A stretch of DNA of 64,000 nt from Mycobacterium lehmannii (GCF_002245535.1 NZ_NKCN01000016.1:57679-121678), one strand, 5' to 3'; counted from the stretch's first letter, positions 28,412-36,892 are shown. The notes: a model not told the origin generated them from the letters alone. Numbers and translations are program-made.

Positions 28412-29701
28412 CTACGCCCTGTCCAGCTGAGGATTGAGCGGTGCTGGTCGCAGCGCTGAACGCGCCGGGTTGATCATGTTTGCTGTGCTCGTCTGGTATG
28501 GCTGACGGCCCAATCGGCCGACGGTGATGGCCACCCGCAGCACGTAGGCGTCGCGCGGAAGCGTGGGATCGCGCCCGGTGAAGTCGGCGATTCGTCTCAG
28601 CCGGTACCGGACGGTATTTGGATGAACGAACAATTTGCGTGCGCAGGCCTCGATGGCCCCACCGGAGTCGAGATAGGCATCGAGGGTCTCCGTCAACGCC
28701 GGACCCGCGTCGGCCAGCGGCCTCATCACCTCGGTTTCCAACGCCGCGATCGCCGACACATCGCCCAGCAGTGCGCGTTCCGGGAGAAGTTCGCGCGCCG
28801 ACACCGGCCGCGGCGCGCCCGACCAGCCCACGACGGCGTTCATGCCCGCGATGGCCTCGGTCGCGCTGCGGTGCGCGCTCGCCAGTGTGGTGGCGGTGGG
28901 TCCGACCACGACAGGACCCTCGGCGAACACCGTCATCATGTCGGCCAGGAACTTGTCGGTCGGGGAGATCGCACCCGACACGATCGCGACCAGCCATGTG
29001 CCGTGCACGTCCGACAGCGCGGCGCGGCCGTTGCGTCGCACCACGTCGTGGACGTCGTCGCTGGCCAGATCGATGCGGTCGGGCTGAGGCAGCCCGACGA
29101 TGACGGTGGCGGGTGCGGTGGCGTCCCAGTTCAGCGTGGCCGCTTGGGATTGCAGTTCGGGGCCGACGTCGCCGCGTACCACCGCGTCGACGACGTTGGC
29201 CTCCATTCTGGTGTCCCATGCGCCGCGCGCCTCGGCCTGATCGGCGTAGGCGCTGGCCGCGGCGAACGCCAGGTCGCGGCTGTAACGCAGGATGCCCGCG
29301 GTCAGCGCGGTCAGCTGCTCCTCGGAGCGGGCCAGCAACGGCACCACTTCTTCGAAGAACTCCATGGTGACGCGCACCATCTCCACCGACTGCCGCAGCG
29401 CGATGCGCCGCCGCAGGTCCTGTGGCACGACCTCGAAGGCCTGTGCCGTGTAGCTGACGTTGCTCTGCGGGTCGCGCATCCACTCGACGAAGTTCACCAC
29501 CGCCGTCTGTACGACCAGCTGGACGCTGGCCCGCTGCGACGCCTCGAGTTCGGCGAAGAACGGCAACCGTTCCTCCAATGCGCGCACGGCGTCGGTGGCC
29601 ACCCGGCCCGAATACTGCTGCAACCGGCGCAGCACCGAGTCGGGAACGGCCTCGAGGACCTCGACCGTCGACTTCGGTGGCACGAACCGGTTGTCAGGCA
29701 C
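28412..29701 (-). CDS. mabR: PucR-family regulator of mycolic acid synthesis
   Basis: 429 residues starting GTG 29701. The C-terminal PucR/CdaR-type helix-turn-helix is clear: LDAYLDSGGAIEACARKLFVHPNTVRYRLRRIADFTGRDP. The upstream part resembles a GGDEF-like middle domain and an N-terminal sensor region. It is the orthologue by position and sequence of Rv2242/MabR, which controls the fabD operon directly downstream through the palindrome in between. It reads towards fabD on the same strand. Confidence 0.9.
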   Translation of the reverse strand: MPDNRFVPPKSTVEVLEAVPDSVLRRLQQYSGRVATDAVRALEERLPFFAELEASQRASVQLVVQTAVVNFVEWMRDPQSNVSYTAQAFEVVPQDLRRRIALRQSVEMVRVTMEFFEEVVPLLARSEEQLTALTAGILRYSRDLAFAAASAYADQAEARGAWDTRMEANVVDAVVRGDVGPELQSQAATLNWDATAPATVIVGLPQPDRIDLASDDVHDVVRRNGRAALSDVHGTWLVAIVSGAISPTDKFLADMMTVFAEGPVVVGPTATTLASAHRSATEAIAGMNAVVGWSGAPRPVSARELLPERALLGDVSAIAALETEVMRPLADAGPALTETLDAYLDSGGAIEACARKLFVHPNTVRYRLRRIADFTGRDPTLPRDAYVLRVAITVGRLGRQPYQTSTANMINPARSALRPAPLNPQLDRA

Positions 29702-29755
29702 CTCTAAAGGCTACGCCACCGCTATGGAGGAAACCTCCAAGCGGCCATGCCACTC

Positions 29756-29824
29756 AAGCGACTCCCTGTCGCATGTCGTCGCCTAAGCGACTCCCTGTCG
29801 CATGTCGTCGCCTAAGCGACTCCG
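29756..29824. repeat. 29-bp tandem repeat over the aceE stop codon
   Basis: Two identical 29-bp units (29756-29784, 29785-29813) and part of a third (29814-29824). On the aceE strand each contains GAGTCGCTTAGGCGACGACA. The TAG at 29814-29812 is the aceE stop. The unit aligns with the repeat at 18084-18147, sharing GGAGTCG, TAG, CGACGACAT and CAGG. It fills most of the 110 bp between aceE and mabR. Confidence 0.92.
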
Positions 29825-32601
29825 GGGTCCGAGGTCTGCTCTGGGGCGGCCAGCACGTCGTCGATCTCGTACTTCTTCGCCGCCTCGACCGCGACGGACT
29901 GGTCGATATTGCCGTCGCGGGCCAGTCCTTCGAGCACGGCGACCGCGATCGACTCGCCGTCGGTGTTGTAGTACCGACGCGCGGCGGGGCGGGTGTCGGA
30001 GAAGCCGAACCCGTCGGTGCCCAGCGTGATGTAGGTGCCGGGGACCCACGCCCGGATCTGCTCGGGAACCCCGCGCATCCAGTCCGACACCGCGATTACC
30101 GGGCCTTCGGCGTCGGCCAGCACCTTGGTGATGTACGGGGTGCCCGCCGGCTGGTCCGGATGGCGCAGCCGTCGTTTCTCGATCTCGACGCCGTCGCGGT
30201 TGAGCTCGCCCCAGCTGGTCACCGACCACACGTCGGCGGCGACATCCCATTCGTCGGCGAGCAGCTCGGCGGCCTTGAGAGCCGACGGCATGGCCACACC
30301 CGACACCAGGATCTGCGCCGCATTGGACCGCTTTTCGGGCGCGGGCTGGTAGCGGTAGATGCCGCGCAGCAGGCCCTCGACGTCGAGGCCCTCCGGCTCC
30401 GGCGGCTGGACGTAAGGCTCGTTGTAGATCGTCATATAGAAGTAGACGTTCTCGGGATCCTCGCCGTACATCCGGCTCAGGCCGCTCTCGACGATGTAGG
30501 CGATCTCGTAGGCGAACGCCGGATCGTAGGCGACGACCGCGGGGTTGGACGCGGCCAGCAGCAGCGAATGCCCGTCGGCGTGCTGAAGGCCCTCACCCAC
30601 CAGCGTGGTGCGCCCCGCCGTGGCGCCGAGAAGGAACCCGCGCGTCATCTGGTCGGCGGCCGCCCACAGGTTGTCGCCGGTGCGCTGGAATCCGAACATC
30701 GAATAGAAGATGTAGATCGGGATCATCGGCTCGTTGTGCGTCGAGTAGCACGTGCCTGCCGCGATGAAACTGGCTGAGGACCCGGCCTCGTTGATGCCCT
30801 CGTGCAGGATCTGGCCGACCTCGGATTCCTTGTAGGCCAACATCAATTCGGCATCGACCGAGGTGTACAGCTGGCCGTTGCGGTTGTAGATCTTGAGGTT
30901 GGGGAACCACGAGTCCATCCCGAAGGTGCGGGCCTCATCGGGAATGATCGGCACGATGCGCCAACCGATCTCCTTGTCGCGCAACAGTTCTTTGAACGTC
31001 CGGACGGTGGCCATCGTCGTGGCCACCTCCTGCTTACCGGACCCCTTCTTAAGCGCCTTGTAGGTGTCCCGGCCTGGCAGCGTCAGCGACTTGGTCTTGG
31101 TGCGACGCTCGGGCAGGAACCCGCCGAGCGCGCGCCTGCGGTCGAGCATGTAGCGGATCTCGGGTGCTTCCGGACCGGGGTGGTAGTACGGCGGAAGGTA
31201 CGGGTTCTCCTCGAGTTGCTCGTCGCTGATCGGGATGCGCTGGGCATCGCGGAAGTACTTGAGGTCTTCGAGCGCAAGCTTTTTCATCTGATGAGTGGCG
31301 TTGCGGCCCTGGAAGTGCGCGCCCAACGAGTAACCCTTGATGGTCTTGGCCAAGATGACCGTCGGCTGGCCTTTGTGCTCCATGGCGGCGCGGTAGGCGG
31401 CGTAGACCTTGCGGTAGTCGTGACCGCCGCGCTTGAGGTTCCAGATCTCGGAGTCCGACATCTTCTCGACGAGCGCCTTGGTGCGGGGGTCGCGGCCGAA
31501 GAAGTGGTCGCGCACGTAGGCGCCGTCGTTGGCCTTGTAGGTCTGGTAGTCGCCGTCGGGCGTGCTGTTCATCAGGTTGACCAGCGCGCCGTCGCGGTCG
31601 GCGTGCAGCAGCGCATCCCATTCGCGGCCCCACACCACCTTGATGACGTTCCAGCCGGCCCCGCGGAAGAACGACTCGAGCTCCTGAATGATCTTGCCGT
31701 TTCCGCGTACCGGCCCGTCGAGGCGCTGCAAGTTGCAGTTGACCACGAAGGTGAGGTTGTCCAGCCCTTCCAGCGCGGCGACGTGCGCCAAGCCCCGGCT
31801 CTCGGGTTCGTCCATCTCCCCGTCGCCGAGGAACGCCCACACGTGCTGATCGGAGGTGTCCCTGATCTCCCGGTCGTGCAGGTAGTGGTTGAACCTTGCC
31901 TGGTAGATGGCGTTCATCGGGCCCAGCCCCATGGAGACCGTCGGGAACTCCCAGAAGTCGGGCATCAGCCGCGGATGCGGGTACGACGGCAGCCCGCCGC
32001 CGGGATGGCTGTGCTCCTGGCGGAAGCCGTCGAGTTGGTCGGCCGACAGGCGTCCTTCCAGGTACGCGCGGGCGTAGATACCTGGTGAGGCGTGACCTTG
32101 GATGAACACGTGGTCGCCGCCCCCGGGATGCTGCTTGCCGCGGAAGAAGTGGTTGAAGCCGACCTCGTAGAGCGCGGCCGACGACGCGTAGGTCGAAATA
32201 TGGCCTCCGACACCGACTCCCGGCCGTTGTGCGCGGTGCACCATGATGGCGGCGTTCCACCGGATCCAGGTGCGGTAGCGGCGTTCGACGTCCTCGTCGC
32301 CGGGAAACCACGGCTCCAGCTCGGTGGGGATGGTGTTGACGTAATCGGTCGACGTCAGCGACGGGATGGCCACGCGCTGTTCGCCGGCGCGTTCGAGCAG
32401 ACGCAACATCATGTAGCGTGCCCGCGCGGGGCCAGACTGTTCGAGCAGCTGGTCAAACGATTCCAGCCATTCGCCGGTCTCTTCGGGATCGATGTCGGGC
32501 AGGTACGACGCGACGCCTTCGCGGATCACCCTGACCCGGTCGTGTTCGGCTGCGTTGGTGGAGTTTTGGGCCAGGTCCTGGCGCGCGAACTCGGTGGTCA
32601 A
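29812..32601 (-). CDS. aceE: pyruvate dehydrogenase E1 component, homodimeric
   Basis: 929 residues from a TTG start at 32601, chosen because AAGGAG lies 6 nt upstream and the protein then begins TTEFARQDLAQNS like M. tuberculosis AceE. The open frame to 32823 is not used. The thiamine diphosphate/Mg motif runs from FLGDGEMDEPES to NCNLQRLDGPVRGNGK, and the transketolase domain carries the conserved HSLLLAASNPAVVAYDPAFAYE region. It decarboxylates pyruvate for acetyl-CoA synthesis with DlaT and Lpd. Confidence 0.95.
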   Translation of the reverse strand: MTTEFARQDLAQNSTNAAEHDRVRVIREGVASYLPDIDPEETGEWLESFDQLLEQSGPARARYMMLRLLERAGEQRVAIPSLTSTDYVNTIPTELEPWFPGDEDVERRYRTWIRWNAAIMVHRAQRPGVGVGGHISTYASSAALYEVGFNHFFRGKQHPGGGDHVFIQGHASPGIYARAYLEGRLSADQLDGFRQEHSHPGGGLPSYPHPRLMPDFWEFPTVSMGLGPMNAIYQARFNHYLHDREIRDTSDQHVWAFLGDGEMDEPESRGLAHVAALEGLDNLTFVVNCNLQRLDGPVRGNGKIIQELESFFRGAGWNVIKVVWGREWDALLHADRDGALVNLMNSTPDGDYQTYKANDGAYVRDHFFGRDPRTKALVEKMSDSEIWNLKRGGHDYRKVYAAYRAAMEHKGQPTVILAKTIKGYSLGAHFQGRNATHQMKKLALEDLKYFRDAQRIPISDEQLEENPYLPPYYHPGPEAPEIRYMLDRRRALGGFLPERRTKTKSLTLPGRDTYKALKKGSGKQEVATTMATVRTFKELLRDKEIGWRIVPIIPDEARTFGMDSWFPNLKIYNRNGQLYTSVDAELMLAYKESEVGQILHEGINEAGSSASFIAAGTCYSTHNEPMIPIYIFYSMFGFQRTGDNLWAAADQMTRGFLLGATAGRTTLVGEGLQHADGHSLLLAASNPAVVAYDPAFAYEIAYIVESGLSRMYGEDPENVYFYMTIYNEPYVQPPEPEGLDVEGLLRGIYRYQPAPEKRSNAAQILVSGVAMPSALKAAELLADEWDVAADVWSVTSWGELNRDGVEIEKRRLRHPDQPAGTPYITKVLADAEGPVIAVSDWMRGVPEQIRAWVPGTYITLGTDGFGFSDTRPAARRYYNTDGESIAVAVLEGLARDGNIDQSVAVEAAKKYEIDDVLAAPEQTSDPGVA

Positions 32602-32777
32602 CTTCCGCTCCTTGGTAGGCGGTTCGGGTGCCCCCGCTCCTCGCGCAGATGTTTTCTGCGCTCGAATCGTGAGCGACGGGTTCCATCCTTCTCCCATCCT
32701 GCCCCACACGCACCGGTGGGGGTTGCCGACTGCAATGAACCGGCGGTCGCCGGAGCGACCCGGTAACGTCTGCAGCC

Positions 32778-33353
32778 GTGGTGATCGGTGCGCTGGTGCA
32801 AAAACCGCTGCGGATCGGCGCACTCGTGGTCGGCATCTCGGCCGCGGCCGCCATGGTCGTCGTCGGCTGCAGCAGCGTCACCGAGGGCTCCGCACGGGTG
32901 GACGCAGCCGAGGCGCCGGTGTACCGGGCGTCGGTGTCGGCCTCGCTCGCGGAGTCGGCGGCCAGTTCCAGCGCAAGGGAGTCGGAACGTCAGGCCTCGA
33001 TCACCAAGGAGGCGATCCACTCGTCGTGCGAGACGCTGAGCTCCACCAGCGTCGAGGCGATCACCGCGGTCAACGCCTACGTCGATGCGTTCAACCGGAG
33101 CGCGGGGGATGTGCAGGCCAAGGCCGGGCCTGCAATCGACGCCCTGAATCACAGCGCCGACATGGTGGCGCGCTCCATCGCCGATCCGCTGGATCCTGAG
33201 CTCACCGATGCGCTCAACGGCTGGGTGGGCGCCGCCAGGGACGTAGCCACGGCGATCGCAGGCAACTACGGGCCCGACGAGTTCAACGCCGCGATCACCG
33301 CGCTCAACGACACCAAGACCACCGCGCTCAACCTCTGCGACGCCGCGTATTGA
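32778..33353 (+). CDS. putative lipoprotein (Rv2240c-type)
   Basis: 191 residues from GTG 32778. The signal is a hydrophobic segment ending in the lipobox VVVGC at about residue 31, so it is probably exported and lipid-anchored. The mature part is Ala/Ser-rich and largely helical, with two further cysteines. No catalytic motif is seen. It is divergent from aceE and corresponds by position to Rv2240c. Confidence 0.8.
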   Translation: MVIGALVQKPLRIGALVVGISAAAAMVVVGCSSVTEGSARVDAAEAPVYRASVSASLAESAASSSARESERQASITKEAIHSSCETLSSTSVEAITAVNAYVDAFNRSAGDVQAKAGPAIDALNHSADMVARSIADPLDPELTDALNGWVGAARDVATAIAGNYGPDEFNAAITALNDTKTTALNLCDAAY

Positions 33354-33489
33354 CCAGGCGGATATTTTGGCCAACCTTGCTGCCAGTCGCGTGCGGGTGC
33401 AGTGCTTCGTGCGACGATAGGGCGCAGGACAATCGCCCAAGAGATGCCGAGCGCAACGTGCGCCCGAGCCGGCTGAAGGAGGACCGACC

Positions 33490-33918
33490 GTGGTCGCGGC
33501 GGATGACGCCCCGAACTACGCCCACAGACTGGGCATCCAAAAAGATCAGGTTGTACAGGAACTGGGCTGGGACGAGGACGTCGACGACGACATCCGAGCC
33601 GACATCGAGGAAGCGTGCGGCGGCGAGCTGCTCGACGAAGATGCCGACGAGGTCATCGATGTGGTGCTGCTCTGGTGGCGCGACGACGACGGGGATCTCG
33701 TGGATGCGCTGATGGACGCCATCACCCCGTTGGCCGACGACGGCGTCATCTGGGTGGTGACCCCGAAGACGGGCAAACCCGGCCACGTCCAACCGGCTGA
33801 GGTCGCCGAGTCTGCACCCACCGCCGGCCTGATGCAGACGTCGTCAGCCAACCTAGGTGACTGGATCGCCACCCGGCTGGTGCAGCCGAAGTCGAAGGCA
33901 GCGGGGAGGAGAGGGTGA
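33490..33918 (+). CDS. DUF3052 domain-containing protein (Rv2239c-type)
   Basis: 142 residues starting GTG 33490 with AAGGAGG 7 nt upstream. The very acidic sequence (VVQELGWDEDVDDDIRADIEEACGGELLDEDADEVIDVVLLWWRDDDGDLVDALMDA) is typical of the actinobacterial DUF3052 family. Function unknown. It overlaps ahpE by 4 nt, so the two form an operon, a pairing conserved in mycobacteria. Confidence 0.9.
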   Translation: MVAADDAPNYAHRLGIQKDQVVQELGWDEDVDDDIRADIEEACGGELLDEDADEVIDVVLLWWRDDDGDLVDALMDAITPLADDGVIWVVTPKTGKPGHVQPAEVAESAPTAGLMQTSSANLGDWIATRLVQPKSKAAGRRG

Positions 33919-34379
33919 TCGAGGTCGGCACCGAGGCGCCCGATTTCACGCTCAAGGACCAGAACGGTCAGCCCGTCACGCTGAGCGATTTCCGGGGTGC
34001 CAAGAACGTACTGCTGGTGTTCTTTCCGCTGGCGTTCACGGGCATCTGCCAGGGTGAGCTCGACGAGATCCGGGACAAGCTGCCCCAGTACGAGAACGAC
34101 GACACCGCGACGTTGGCGATCTCGGTGGGCCCGCCGCCGACCCACAAGATCTGGGCCGCCCAGAGCGGCTTCACGTTCCCCGTGCTGTCGGATTTCTGGC
34201 CCCACGGAGAGGTCGCGATGGCCTACGGGGTGTTCAACCAGGACGCGGGTATCGCCAACCGCGGCACGTTCGTCGTCGACCGCGGCGGGATCGTCCGGTT
34301 CGCCGAGATGAAGGAGCCGGGGGAGGCCCGCGATCAGGCGCTGTGGACGGACGCGCTGGCGGCGTTGCGCTCCGGTTGA
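33915..34379 (+). CDS. ahpE: one-cysteine peroxiredoxin AhpE
   Basis: 154 residues. The peroxidatic Cys is Cys45 in FFPLAFTGICQGELDEIRD, the position known for M. tuberculosis AhpE, and no resolving Cys is present. It reduces peroxides and peroxynitrite and is recycled by mycothiol/mycoredoxin systems. GTG start overlaps the DUF3052 stop. The tRNA-Val gene follows 45 bp downstream. Confidence 0.95.
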   Translation: MIEVGTEAPDFTLKDQNGQPVTLSDFRGAKNVLLVFFPLAFTGICQGELDEIRDKLPQYENDDTATLAISVGPPPTHKIWAAQSGFTFPVLSDFWPHGEVAMAYGVFNQDAGIANRGTFVVDRGGIVRFAEMKEPGEARDQALWTDALAALRSG

Positions 34380-34424
34380 GGTGATTTCTCGTCGCAGGTC
34401 ATGGCCGTGTAGCTTGCCCTGCAG

Positions 34425-34499
34425 GGGCGCGTAGCTCAGTGGTAGAGCTCTGGTTTTACACACCAGCGGTCGGCGGTTCGATACCGTCCGCGCCCACCA
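34425..34499 (+). tRNA. tRNA-Val(UAC), CCA encoded
   Basis: A full cloverleaf folds from sequence: acceptor GGGCGCG/CGCGCCC, D stem GCTC/GAGC, anticodon stem CTGGT/ACCAG with loop TTTACAC giving anticodon UAC, T stem GGCGG with loop TTCGATA, discriminator A at 34496 and encoded CCA. Its 3' part, from the anticodon loop onward, is the left attachment core of the integrated element and is supplied by the element. Confidence 0.97.
34455..34499 (+). repeat. attL core, 45 bp
   Basis: Identical over 45 bp to 50145-50189. It starts at the first base of the tRNA-Val anticodon loop and ends at the last A of CCA. The base before is T here and C at attR; the base after is G here and C at attR, so the limits are exact. 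Confidence 0.97.
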
Positions 34500-34567
34500 G
34501 GATTAGCGCAGGTCGAGACTATATTCCACCGCTAGGGTGAACGTCGTCGGTTGCCCGTCGGGTGGCG

Positions 34568-34589
34568 AGTGTCCCAAGAGTGTCCCAAC
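34568..34589 (+). promoter_or_regulatory. candidate integrase arm-type sites, left arm
   Basis: Two tandem 11-mers, AGTGTCCCAAG and AGTGTCCCAAC. The same pair recurs in the same orientation inside the right end at 50017-50037. Paired short repeats in both arms of an integrated element, inside the core sites, are what arm-type integrase binding sites look like. Confidence 0.55.
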
Positions 34590-34652
34590 CGTCCCCACCG
34601 CAACCATCCGGCCACCGACGGAGGGGCTCAGGGCATCAAGTAGTCTGGTGGT

Positions 34653-34728
34653 AATCGAGCAACACGGGTTCGAATCCCGTCGGCTCCACTCATGGGGCCG
34701 TAGTTCAGCGGTAGAACTCTCGACTGAT
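34653..34728 (+). tRNA. circularly permuted tRNA-like gene (3' half before 5' half), Ile(GAU)-like
   Basis: 34653-34688 is a tRNA 3' half: AA of the anticodon loop, stem TCGAG, variable CAAC, T arm ACGGG-TTCGAAT-CCCGT, acceptor CGGCTCC and discriminator A, no CCA. After a 5-nt linker (CTCAT), 34694-34728 is the matching 5' half: acceptor GGGGCCG, TA, D arm GTTC-AGCGGTA-GAAC, T, anticodon stem CTCGA and loop CTGAT. Acceptor halves pair at all seven positions (one G-U) and anticodon stem halves at all five. U8, A14, G18-G19, U33 and the T loop are canonical. Joined, the loop reads CTGATAA (Ile GAU); another joining point could give Thr GGU. A normal-order gene cannot be drawn. Confidence 0.7.
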
Positions 34729-34732
34729 CGAA

Positions 34733-34769
34733 AGAACGAGGGGCGGTCATTGCGACCGCCCCTCGTTCT
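34733..34769. terminator. 16-bp perfect hairpin, likely bidirectional terminator
   Basis: AGAACGAGGGGCGGTC, a 5-nt loop, and its exact complement. Read from the integrase strand it is followed by TTTCG, so it can end integrase transcription (stop at 34790). Read on the plus strand it lies 4 nt after the 5' half of the permuted tRNA and could end that transcript too. Confidence 0.8.
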
Positions 34770-34789
34770 GCATCTGCCATCCGGTGGCG

Positions 34790-36199
34790 TCATCGGAAAA
34801 GTGACGCGCCCACCGCACGCAACTCGTCGGCCTTCACATCGGAGTAGATGGACAACGCCACTGCCGGGTCGTGGCCGTGCCAAGCGGCGACGATGTGCGG
34901 CGGGTGGCCCTGGTCGAGCATCAGCGACACCGACGTGTTGCGCAGGCCGTGCAACTTGATCCGACGCAACCCGGCGCGCGTGCGCAACCGTTGGAACTCA
35001 TCGGTGTAGGACTCGGGGCGCAGCGGTTCGCCGTCCTCGCGCACGGCCACCAGACGGTCGTCGGACCACGGCACCCCGACCGCCATCGCCTCGCGTTTCT
35101 GGGCCGTCTTGAGGCTGCGCAGCGCCTCAGTCACGTCCGACGGTAGCGGCAGGTCGCGGCGGCTCCGCTTCGACTTCGGCGCACCCTCGACCGCCTCATT
35201 GCCGACGGCGACGCGGCCCCGCCGGACCGCCAACGTGCCGGTGTCGAGATCGACAGCGCTCCAACGCAGCCCGAGCACCTCGGACCGGCGCATCCCGTAG
35301 CAGGACAGCAGCCAGCACGCGAATAAGCGGTGGTTGCGCACGGCCTCGCGGAACTGGCCGACCTCGGCCAAGGTCCACGACTTCGCGGTGGGCTCGGTGC
35401 CGTCGGCGGCCTCGGCGGCATCGTCGGGGTCGGCGTCCTTCGGACGCTCCACCAACGCGATCACGTTGCGCGGCAACACACCCTGATCCACGTAACTCTG
35501 GACCACCGCGCCGAACGTGGTGAGGGTGGACCGCACCGTCTGCGGGCTCAGACCGCGTTTGGCATCGTCGGCAGCCTCGGGGGCACCGGGCGCGTAGACA
35601 CCGCGCCACAGGCGGGTGACCCGCCCCGTGGCCAGCATCGCCGACAACGCCGAATGCACGTCACCGTCGGGCAGGGCGGCGACCAGTTCGGCGGCGGCGA
35701 TGCCGTCGGGATGCTCGGACACCAACGCGACCACCCGGCCCGCCAGCGAGTCGGCCCGGTAGTGCTTGGGCGACGTGCGCGCCTCGGTCAGCATCCACCG
35801 GACCAGCGCATCGCCGTCGGCCTTGGTGAGCGTCTGCAATTTCTTGCCGCCGAGGTAGCGGCGCACCGGCTTGAGGTCCATCTCATACGAGTAGGTGGTG
35901 ACCCGGCGGATGCCGCGACGACCGGCCAGCCACGCATCGCACGCCTCGTCAACGGTGACCGAAGTCGGGCGGTGGTAGGTGCCCGCCGCGACCTCGGATG
36001 TGATGCGACGCAACTCCTTCCGCGCCTCGGTCAGGGTCCGGTAGGTGAACCGCCGCCGGTCGCGGGTGCCGTCGGGCTTGGCCCCGAGGTCGGCGCGGAA
36101 CTCGTAAGTGACGGTGCCGTTCTTGGCCACGCGGCGGCTGATCGGCTCGGCGCGCCGGGTGCGTTTGGTGGGCTGTGGGTCGGTGTCGGTGGTGGTCAT
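34790..36199 (-). CDS. tyrosine recombinase (integrase) with internal extra domain
   Basis: 469 residues. Catalytic residues in order: Arg in CYGMRRSEVLGLRW, Lys around KSKRSRRDLPL, His-x-x-Arg in LHGLRNTSVSLML, His in WHGHDP, and the nucleophile Tyr in LSIYSDV. An N-terminal arm-binding region (TVTYEFRADLGAKPDGTRDRRRFTYRTLTEA) comes first. Between the core-binding helices lies an unusual insert of about 70 residues (DSLAGRVVALVSEHPDGIAAAELVAALPDGDV ... LWRGVYAPG) that looks like a winged helix. It integrates the element at tRNA-Val 290 bp away. Confidence 0.95.
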   Translation of the reverse strand: MTTTDTDPQPTKRTRRAEPISRRVAKNGTVTYEFRADLGAKPDGTRDRRRFTYRTLTEARKELRRITSEVAAGTYHRPTSVTVDEACDAWLAGRRGIRRVTTYSYEMDLKPVRRYLGGKKLQTLTKADGDALVRWMLTEARTSPKHYRADSLAGRVVALVSEHPDGIAAAELVAALPDGDVHSALSAMLATGRVTRLWRGVYAPGAPEAADDAKRGLSPQTVRSTLTTFGAVVQSYVDQGVLPRNVIALVERPKDADPDDAAEAADGTEPTAKSWTLAEVGQFREAVRNHRLFACWLLSCYGMRRSEVLGLRWSAVDLDTGTLAVRRGRVAVGNEAVEGAPKSKRSRRDLPLPSDVTEALRSLKTAQKREAMAVGVPWSDDRLVAVREDGEPLRPESYTDEFQRLRTRAGLRRIKLHGLRNTSVSLMLDQGHPPHIVAAWHGHDPAVALSIYSDVKADELRAVGASLFR

Positions 36200-36218
36200 G
36201 TCGATTGGTTTCCTCGGT

Positions 36219-36257
<39 letters not shown>

Positions 36258-36259
36258 AG

Positions 36260-36838
36260 CTAGGTGGCGGTGGTGTCCCGCTGACGTGGCGGTGGCCGTT
36301 TCGGTAGCGGCTCGCCGTCGAACCACCCCTCTGCCTTCGCCCGTTTGAGCAGCCGGTCCACCGTCTTGGTGCTGACGTGCAACTCGGCGGCGACGGTGGG
36401 GCGCACCGGCTGACCGAGCGCCAGCGCCCGCTCGGCGATGCGCGCCGCCTGATACACGCGCGGGTCGTGGTTCTCGGGTTGCGTTTGGACCTCGGCGGTG
36501 TCGTCCACGTAGCCGATCTGACCGCCGAGTCGTTCGATCCATTGCGCGGCGGTGACGGCCAGCCTGCGCACCGAGAACGCGCGCACCGCGTCGTAGTCCA
36601 CCGCTGCGCCCTCGTCGGCGGTGAGCGTCAGTTCGGTCAGGGCGGGGCCGGACCCCCGGCTCGTCGTCACCCGCACGACGTAGGTCACGGAATGCCCGAC
36701 CAGACGAATCGCCACCCGCTCGTCGGGCCGGGGCGTCCGCCCGAACGGGCCGGAATGGCTGCCGGGGTTCGGGTCGGGGTCGGCGTAGTCCACCGACTCC
36801 ACGTCGCCGCGTCGGGGGTGTGGTCGCGTCGTGCACAT
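36260..36838 (-). CDS. element regulator with C-terminal helix-turn-helix
   Basis: 192 residues from ATG 36838 (MCTTRPHPRRGDVESVDYADP); a longer frame to 37066 would run over the divergent gene. The C-terminal part reads RPTVAAELHVSTKTVDRLLKRAKAEGWF, a clear helix-turn-helix. The N-terminal half is unrecognised. It is transcribed ahead of the integrase, away from the excisionase gene, with an operator-like inverted repeat in the 45-54 bp between starts. A repressor or replication-control role is plausible by position only. Confidence 0.65.
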   Translation of the reverse strand: MCTTRPHPRRGDVESVDYADPDPNPGSHSGPFGRTPRPDERVAIRLVGHSVTYVVRVTTSRGSGPALTELTLTADEGAAVDYDAVRAFSVRRLAVTAAQWIERLGGQIGYVDDTAEVQTQPENHDPRVYQAARIAERALALGQPVRPTVAAELHVSTKTVDRLLKRAKAEGWFDGEPLPKRPPPRQRDTTAT

Positions 36839-36840
36839 GT

Positions 36841-36870
36841 TGTCCAATCTACAGACTGGACATTGGACAC
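36841..36870. promoter_or_regulatory. operator-like TGGACA repeats in the divergent switch region
   Basis: TGTCCAAT at 36841-36848 and ATTGGACA at 36862-36869 form a perfect 8-bp inverted repeat. Two direct TGGACA copies start at 36857 and 36864. The same TGGACA word is repeated four times next to attR (50055-50113), so one protein, most likely the excisionase, may bind both places. Confidence 0.6.
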
Positions 36871-36892
36871 AGCAACGGGTCGTATGGTTCAC

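Noticed and set aside
34500..34790. Canonical circularly permuted group I intron around the permuted tRNA
   Set aside because: The bases at the possible joins do not give U at the 5' exon end together with G before the 3' exon. I could not identify the conserved pairing elements by eye, so I do not claim an intron.
34537..34959. A 140-codon plus-strand frame after tRNA-Val
   Set aside because: It runs through the arm-type repeats, the permuted tRNA, the hairpin terminator and antisense to the integrase end. The codon content is not protein-like.
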